Assembly (NCBI GenBank): GCA_016280695.1
Contig: JAEEHG010000142.1
Location: 1-9,189, forward strand
Origin: Solobacterium sp.
GTDB taxonomy: Bacteria > Bacillota_I > Bacilli_A > Erysipelotrichales > Erysipelotrichaceae
Direction: 5' to 3'
DNA length: 9,189 bases
Under the pieces are notes generated by a model, which was not told the DNA's origin, did no database searches, and saw only the letters and a program-made list of their open reading frames with translations. Every line of letters begins with the position of its first letter. Position 1 is the first letter of the stretch. This document shows, in pieces, positions 5,966 through 9,189 of the stretch. The position numbers and the translations under genes were made by a program.

Positions 5966-6523
5966 ATGAAAAAGATACTTTTTTACGGTATAGACTGGCA
6001 GGACCTGGCAATCTGCCGGGCAGCCGCGGACAGTCTCGGGATTGCGACCGGGATCGTGGATGACACCTGCCTGGATGAGCCGCTGGAAGCGCTGTTTGAG
6101 AAAATGGGTGAATACCGCAGCCCGCATGCCGGAACAGCCGGGAAATACATGCTGATGGCCGACCTGCCCCGGGAAGAACTGGTGGAACTGCTCCGGCAGA
6201 TTGAGGCGGTAACCGGTGACTTTGATGTGATCAAGGTGGCGCTGACGGATACCAACCGGCACTGGCCGCTGTCCCGGGTGCTGCAGGAAACAGCGCAGGA
6301 GCACATGGTCATGCAGAAAGCAGTGCTGCTGCAGCAGGTGATCATGGCCTGCAATTCATTGGACATGACGCAGCTCCGGCCGGAAGACACCGAAGCATTC
6401 AAAAAGAGCCTGATGACCGGTTATATGATGCTGAAAACCGGTACGTTTACGGAAGCCGGCCTGGACCGGGTGACGGAAGAACTGATGGAACATCTGCGGC
6501 GCAGCCGGAAGGTGCCGGACTGA
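5966..6523 (+). CDS. DUF3783-like protein of unknown function
   Basis: A 185-residue soluble protein. An N-terminal strand, KKILFYGID, and alternating strand-helix pattern suggest a small alpha/beta domain (about residues 1-90). The second part contains ALTDTNRHWPLSRVLQE (93-109), resembling the 'TxTNxxWxxxxLxxEL.EH' pattern I associate with DUF3783, followed by a helical, methionine-rich tail (114-180). I cannot assign a function and the family name is from memory. No cysteine motif, membrane span or nucleotide-binding loop is seen. The start at 5966 is set by the promoter just upstream; its SD (AGGGAA) is weak. The AAC(3)-type gene begins 31 bases after its stop without a terminator between, so the pair is likely one transcript, divergent from the metalloregulator. 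Confidence 0.68.
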   Translation: MKKILFYGIDWQDLAICRAAADSLGIATGIVDDTCLDEPLEALFEKMGEYRSPHAGTAGKYMLMADLPREELVELLRQIEAVTGDFDVIKVALTDTNRHWPLSRVLQETAQEHMVMQKAVLLQQVIMACNSLDMTQLRPEDTEAFKKSLMTGYMMLKTGTFTEAGLDRVTEELMEHLRRSRKVPD

Positions 6524-6554
6524 AAATGAACAGATACAGGAAAGGGGAAAGGAT

Positions 6555-7367
6555 ATGAAAAACCAGCAGACAATCAGACAGGTCGTAACAAAAGACAGCC
6601 TGCTGGCTGCCCTGAGCGCCGTGGGGGCCCGCAGCGGGATGGTGATTGAAGTGCATTCCTCGCTCTCTGCCCTGGGCTATGTGGCAGGCGGGGCCCGGAC
6701 TGTTGTGGATGCCCTGATGGAACTGTGCGGGGACAGCGGCACGATCCTGATGCCGATGCAGACCGGGGACAATACCGATCCGAGCGGCTGGGAGAATCCG
6801 CCGGTGGATCCGTCGCTGTGGCAGGTCCTGCGGGACAACACCCCGCCGTATCATCCTGAAAATACGGATATCCAGTATATGGGGGCGATCCCGGAGAATT
6901 TCCGGCATCGCAACGGGGTGGTTTACTCCGGCCACCCGTCGCTGTCGTATGCGGCCTGGGGCAAGTATGCGCGGCTGCTGTGCAACCGGCAGTCCATTCA
7001 TTTCCCGCTGGCAGAGGAATCACCGACGGCCAGGCTGTATGAACTGCGCGGCCATGTGCTGCTGATCGGCACCGGTTATGATAAATGCACCTGCATGCAC
7101 CTGGCGGAATACCGCACCGACTGCCGGCCAATCCGGGTGGACTGTGCCGCGGCGGCCGAGGGTGAGGAAAACCGCTGGCGCAAATACCTCGATCTCGCCC
7201 TGGATAACAGTGAGTTTGAGAAGATCGGCGCGATCATGGAAAAGAAAGGCATGGTCCGCAGGACCATGCTCAATAACTGCCCGGTCAGTTTCTTCTCGGC
7301 TGTGGATGCCATTGACGAAGCTACTGAATATTTCGAAAAAACCGTGGTATACGACCTGTACCGTTAA
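6555..7367 (+). CDS. AAC(3)-family (YokD-type) N-acetyltransferase
   Basis: A 270-residue member of the antibiotic N-acetyltransferase family (Pfam Antibiotic_NAT), about the size of Bacillus subtilis YokD. Motifs appear in family order: VHSSLSALGYVAGGA (33-47), LMPMQTG (65-71), DPSGWENPPVDPS (75-87), GHPSLSYAAWGKYA (126-139), EESPTARLYELRG (154-166), LIGTGYDKCT (170-179) and CMHLAEYR (180-187), with His182 as the expected active-site histidine. The family transfers acetyl from acetyl-CoA to the 3-amino group of aminoglycosides, but many chromosomal YokD-like members have no shown resistance role, so the natural substrate may be another amine. A purine-rich leader (AGGAAAGGGG at 6538-6547) precedes the ATG. 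It follows the DUF3783-like gene by 31 bases. No terminator is visible after it; its stop overlaps the stop of the convergent reductase gene. Confidence 0.87.
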   Translation: MKNQQTIRQVVTKDSLLAALSAVGARSGMVIEVHSSLSALGYVAGGARTVVDALMELCGDSGTILMPMQTGDNTDPSGWENPPVDPSLWQVLRDNTPPYHPENTDIQYMGAIPENFRHRNGVVYSGHPSLSYAAWGKYARLLCNRQSIHFPLAEESPTARLYELRGHVLLIGTGYDKCTCMHLAEYRTDCRPIRVDCAAAAEGEENRWRKYLDLALDNSEFEKIGAIMEKKGMVRRTMLNNCPVSFFSAVDAIDEATEYFEKTVVYDLYR

Positions 7368-7822
7368 ACAGACCAATGATGCTGCACCCACGCTGAAGCG
7401 ATGGCTTCCGCTGCCTGCAGCATTTCTTTTTCCTCCTTCTCCGTGAACCGGCACTTTACCGGCGCGTCCAGATCGATTTCCCCGACAACCTCGCCGTTGA
7501 CCAGGATCGGCACACACAGTTCACTGCGGCTGTCAGCGTCACAGGCAATGTGTTCCGGCCGGGCGAAGACATCATCCACCCGCTGGACGGCCTTTTCCCG
7601 GTAGCATGCCCCGCAGACACCCTTGTCAAAGGGGATATGCGTGCACGCCGGCTTGCCCTGGAAGGGGCCAAGCACCAGTTCGCCGTTCCGGACCAGATAG
7701 AAGCCGGCCCAGTTGAGGTTGTCGTAGTTCATCTTGATGCAGGCACTGACATTGGCCAGGGCGGCAGTCAGGTCCGGCTCTTCGAGGAGAGCTTCAATTT
7801 CTTTAATAATCATGTTTTCCAT
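7364..7822 (-). CDS. msrC: Free methionine-(R)-sulfoxide reductase (GAF-domain fRMsr)
   Basis: A 152-residue protein made of a single GAF domain. It reduces free methionine-R-sulfoxide to methionine in the cytoplasm at the expense of thioredoxin. The three family cysteines are present: Cys60 in GKPAC, Cys70 in KGVCG and Cys94 in HIACDADS. Their spacing (10 and 24 residues) equals that of Cys84, Cys94 and Cys118 in E. coli fRMsr. LGPFQGKP, the segment SRSELCVPI and GEIDLDAP complete the signature. The start is uncertain between ATG 7822 and ATG 7813 because neither has a clear SD; 7822 gives a length close to the family. A TATAGT lies seven bases before ATG 7822, suggesting a leaderless message. 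The frame stays open upstream to 7891, but that stretch enters the thiT promoter region and does not resemble the family. Confidence 0.92.
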   Translation of the reverse strand: MENMIIKEIEALLEEPDLTAALANVSACIKMNYDNLNWAGFYLVRNGELVLGPFQGKPACTHIPFDKGVCGACYREKAVQRVDDVFARPEHIACDADSRSELCVPILVNGEVVGEIDLDAPVKCRFTEKEEKEMLQAAEAIASAWVQHHWSV

Positions 7823-7829
7823 AAAATGT

Positions 7830-7835
7830 ACTATA
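7830..7835 (-). promoter_or_regulatory. Candidate -10 element for a leaderless fRMsr transcript
   Basis: TATAGT is read on the minus strand (plus-strand ACTATA). The ATG of the reductase begins seven bases further on, where transcription would be expected to start. No convincing -35 is present, and the stretch is generally AT-rich. Confidence 0.28.
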
Positions 7836-7882
7836 TCATATATTAATAGGATAAAGACCGCGGAAAACCATCTGATGTTCTG

Positions 7883-7910
7883 TGGAAACACGAAAATATA
7901 GTGTTATAAT
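7883..7910 (+). promoter_or_regulatory. thiT promoter
   Basis: TGGAAA (7883-7888) and a perfect TATAAT (7905-7910) are 16 bases apart, and TGT directly before the -10 forms an extended -10. Transcription would begin near 7917, directly before the first base of the riboswitch P1 stem. Confidence 0.62.
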
Positions 7911-7918
7911 ACAAATTG

Positions 7919-7993
7919 TGAACAGGGGCGCATGTAAATGCTGAGATAGAACCCTTATCACCTGATCTAGGTTATGCTAGCGTAGGGAGTTCG
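7919..7993 (+). ncRNA. TPP riboswitch aptamer (thi box)
   Basis: The conserved thi-box blocks are present in order: GGGG near 7925, CTGAGA at 7941-7946, ACCC at 7951-7954, ACCTGATCT at 7960-7968 and GCGTAGGGA at 7980-7988. P1 can be drawn between 7919-7923 and 7989-7993. The P5 arm CTAG...CTAG (7967-7970, 7977-7980) replaces the common CTGG...CCAG by a compensatory base-pair change. The aptamer binds thiamin pyrophosphate and lies 40 bases upstream of thiT. Confidence 0.95.
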
Positions 7994-8026
7994 AAATCTG
8001 ACCCTTACGCCTTCGAATGGAGGTGT
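7980..8026 (+). promoter_or_regulatory. Translational expression platform of the TPP riboswitch (SD sequestor and anti-sequestor)
   Basis: Two mutually exclusive helices can be drawn by hand. Bases 8007-8014 (ACGCCTTC) pair with 8019-8026 (GGAGGTGT), eight pairs including two G-U around a GAAT loop; this buries the thiT SD (GGAGG, 8019-8023). Alternatively 7980-7987 (GCGTAGGG), part of the aptamer core, pairs with 8002-8010 (eight pairs, T8005 bulged), taking the sequestor strand and freeing the SD. TPP binding holds 7980-7987 in the aptamer, so thiamin excess should shut off translation. No terminator hairpin with a U-tract is present. Confidence 0.68.
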
Positions 8027-8032
8027 TTTATT

Positions 8033-8581
8033 ATGAAAACCGGAAATCAGACAAAGCTTCTGGCCTATATGGCCCTTTACGCAGCGCTGTATGTGGTGCT
8101 GAAAACCGCAGGAAACTTCATTCCGTTCCTGCAGATGCCCAACGGCGGTTCGATTGAAATTGAACTGATTGCCGTATTCATCGCCTCGTGGCATCTGGGC
8201 TGGAAATATGGCATCGGCGTTGCCATGCTGTCGTGGCTGATCACCTTTGTCATGGGCAGCAACAGATGGTTCCTGAATCCGATGCAGTATGCCCTGGACT
8301 ACTTCATCCCGCTGATTGTGGTCGGCATCGCCAGCCTGTTCGGCGGCCGGGGAAAGAACCGGTTCCTGACCGGTGTAATCATCTCGATGTTCCTGAAGTA
8401 TGCGTCCAACGTGCTGTCCGGCGTCTATTACTGGCCGGAAGGGGCAGCCGCGGGCTCGGTGCCGGCTTGGATCTATTCCCTGAATTACAATCTCTGGTAC
8501 AACCTGGTTACGGCGGTTGTCTGCGCGGCGGTTGTACCGCTGCTGATCAGCCGCCTGCAGAAAGCCAGATTCATGAACTGA
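8033..8581 (+). CDS. thiT: ThiT, substrate-binding (S) component of an ECF thiamin transporter
   Basis: A 182-residue integral membrane protein with about six hydrophobic segments and almost no soluble part. It captures thiamin at the cell membrane and works with a shared EcfA/EcfA'/EcfT energising module, which is not in this window. Family features are an alanine-rich first helix (residues 9-24), PNGGSIE (36-42), FLNPMQYALDYFIP (80-93), SGVYYWPEG (129-137) and WIYSLNYN (146-153). By eye against Lactococcus lactis ThiT, Trp134, Tyr148 and Asn153 match the thiamin-site residues Trp133, Tyr146 and Asn151, while Asn126 stands where that protein has His125. The start at 8033 has GGAGG nine bases upstream, inside the riboswitch expression platform. 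The upstream TPP riboswitch independently supports the thiamin assignment. The gene is monocistronic and followed by a terminator. Confidence 0.95.
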   Translation: MKTGNQTKLLAYMALYAALYVVLKTAGNFIPFLQMPNGGSIEIELIAVFIASWHLGWKYGIGVAMLSWLITFVMGSNRWFLNPMQYALDYFIPLIVVGIASLFGGRGKNRFLTGVIISMFLKYASNVLSGVYYWPEGAAAGSVPAWIYSLNYNLWYNLVTAVVCAAVVPLLISRLQKARFMN

Positions 8582-8593
8582 GTATCCGTTCGG

Positions 8594-8624
8594 AAAAGTG
8601 CAGATTCAAATTTGCACTTTTTTT
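8594..8624 (+). terminator. Rho-independent terminator of thiT
   Basis: AAAAGTGCA (8594-8602) pairs with TGCACTTTT (8613-8621), followed by further T to 8624. It begins 13 bases after the thiT stop. Confidence 0.85.
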
Positions 8625-8633
8625 CTGTTTGTA

Positions 8634-8644
8634 TGGTATACAAT
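8634..8644 (+). promoter_or_regulatory. Candidate extended -10 promoter of the DUF402 gene
   Basis: TGG followed by TATACA (8637-8642), or TACAAT at 8639-8644, lies about 25 bases before the ATG at 8670. No good -35 is found at the right spacing; the upstream bases are the thiT terminator. Confidence 0.35.
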
Positions 8645-8669
8645 ATGACGTGCAGAAAGGACAGAACAG

Positions 8670-9189
8670 ATGAAGCCGGTACCGGGAAAAGAAGTATACA
8701 TTCAGAGTTTCAAGCATGACGGATCACTGCACCGTACATGGTGCCGCGGTTTTGTGCTGGAAGCGGACGAAACGCATTATGTGGCGGGAACGGACAAGGC
8801 CTGGGTCGTCGAGGCTGACGGCCGCCGCTGGTTTACCCGTGAACCTGCTGTGTGTTTTTTCTGGACAGACCGCTGGTACAATGTGATTTCCATGATCCGC
8901 AAGACCGGCATCTTCTTCTATGTCAACCTGGCCTCGCCGAGTCTGTATGACGGTGAAGCCATCAAGAATATCGATTATGACCTGGATGTTAAACTGTATC
9001 CGGATCATACCTATCAGATTCTGGACGAGAATGAATATGCCATGCACGCTGATCTGATGGGCTATCCGGATGAGATCCGGGATATTCTCAGGCGCCAGAT
9101 GCAGGAGCTGCTGACGAAAATGGAAAACCGGGAAGATCCATTCAATGATGAATGTATTGAACGGTATTACCGTCAGTACCGCCGGATGA
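8670..9189 (+). CDS. DUF402 nucleoside tri-/diphosphate phosphatase (YgaC/Ntdp-type), 3' partial
   Basis: 173 codons are visible and no stop is reached before the window ends; since the B. subtilis homologue YgaC is about 176 residues long, only a few residues are probably missing. The sequence closely follows that family: IQSFKHDGSLHRTW (11-24), VVEADGRRWFTREPAVCFF (46-64), WYNVISMIRKTG (69-80), FYVNLASP (83-90) and KNIDYDLDVKLYPD (99-112), whose clustered aspartates are the expected divalent-metal ligands. Members such as Staphylococcus aureus Ntdp hydrolyse nucleoside tri- and diphosphates in the cytoplasm. An AAAGG SD (8656-8660) stands nine bases before the ATG. The upstream terminator separates it from thiT, so it should be transcribed independently. 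Confidence 0.9.
   Translation, partial: MKPVPGKEVYIQSFKHDGSLHRTWCRGFVLEADETHYVAGTDKAWVVEADGRRWFTREPAVCFFWTDRWYNVISMIRKTGIFFYVNLASPSLYDGEAIKNIDYDLDVKLYPDHTYQILDENEYAMHADLMGYPDEIRDILRRQMQELLTKMENREDPFNDECIERYYRQYRRM

Noticed and set aside
7823..7891. In-frame extension of the fRMsr gene up to 7891
   Set aside because: Hydrophobic stretch unlike the family, overlaps the divergent thiT promoter, no SD. A signal peptide was considered, but fRMsr is cytoplasmic.
1..9189. Mobile element, CRISPR array, toxin-antitoxin or defence island
   Set aside because: No transposase, integrase, terminal repeats, spaced direct repeats or defence-type domains found; all genes are intact and of housekeeping or metabolic type.

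Overview
The window looks like an ordinary chromosomal stretch from a low-to-medium GC member of the Bacillota. The grounds are strong GGAGG-type ribosome binding sites, Rho-independent terminators, the ECF thiamin S-component ThiT behind a TPP riboswitch, and a DUF402 nucleotide phosphatase, a family mostly found in Bacillota. Coding DNA is GC-rich with many CCG/CGG/GGC codons, while intergenic gaps are AT-rich. Erysipelotrichia or a Clostridia relative would fit, but this is an inference without database support. I see no rRNA, tRNA, CRISPR array, insertion sequence, prophage gene or plasmid function.

Layout. (1) 1-3383, all plus strand: the 3' end of a membrane CTP-transferase/dolichol-kinase-type gene; a cytoplasmic family-43 glycoside hydrolase 9 bases later; after a 63-base gap a tartrate/D-malate dehydrogenase-type gene; and 13 bases later a thioredoxin-fold peroxiredoxin-like gene. 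A strong bidirectional terminator closes this run. (2) 3434-4585 minus: isoaspartyl dipeptidase iadA, convergent with the run above and divergent from (3). (3) 4739-5440 plus: a cytoplasmic SGNH/GDSL hydrolase, ending in a perfect bidirectional hairpin shared with (4). (4) 5474-5860 minus: a DtxR/MntR metalloregulator whose metal site mixes MntR-like and DtxR-like residues. (5) 5966-7367 plus, divergent from the regulator: a DUF3783-like protein of unknown function and a YokD-type AAC(3) acetyltransferase. (6) 7364-7822 minus: free methionine-(R)-sulfoxide reductase; its stop codon overlaps that of the acetyltransferase. (7) 7883-8624 plus: promoter, TPP riboswitch, SD-sequestering switch, thiT and terminator. 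(8) 8670-end plus: DUF402 phosphatase, cut by the window edge.

How the genes relate. No single multi-gene system is evident. Most units are one or two genes with their own promoter and terminator, covering sugar and organic-acid catabolism (GH43, tartrate/malate dehydrogenase), damaged-peptide salvage (IadA), redox repair (peroxiredoxin-like protein, fRMsr), metal sensing and thiamin uptake. The most informative elements are the thiT riboswitch, whose likely expression platform can be read base by base, and the hybrid metal site of the DtxR-family regulator next to an unexplained DUF3783-like/AAC(3) pair.
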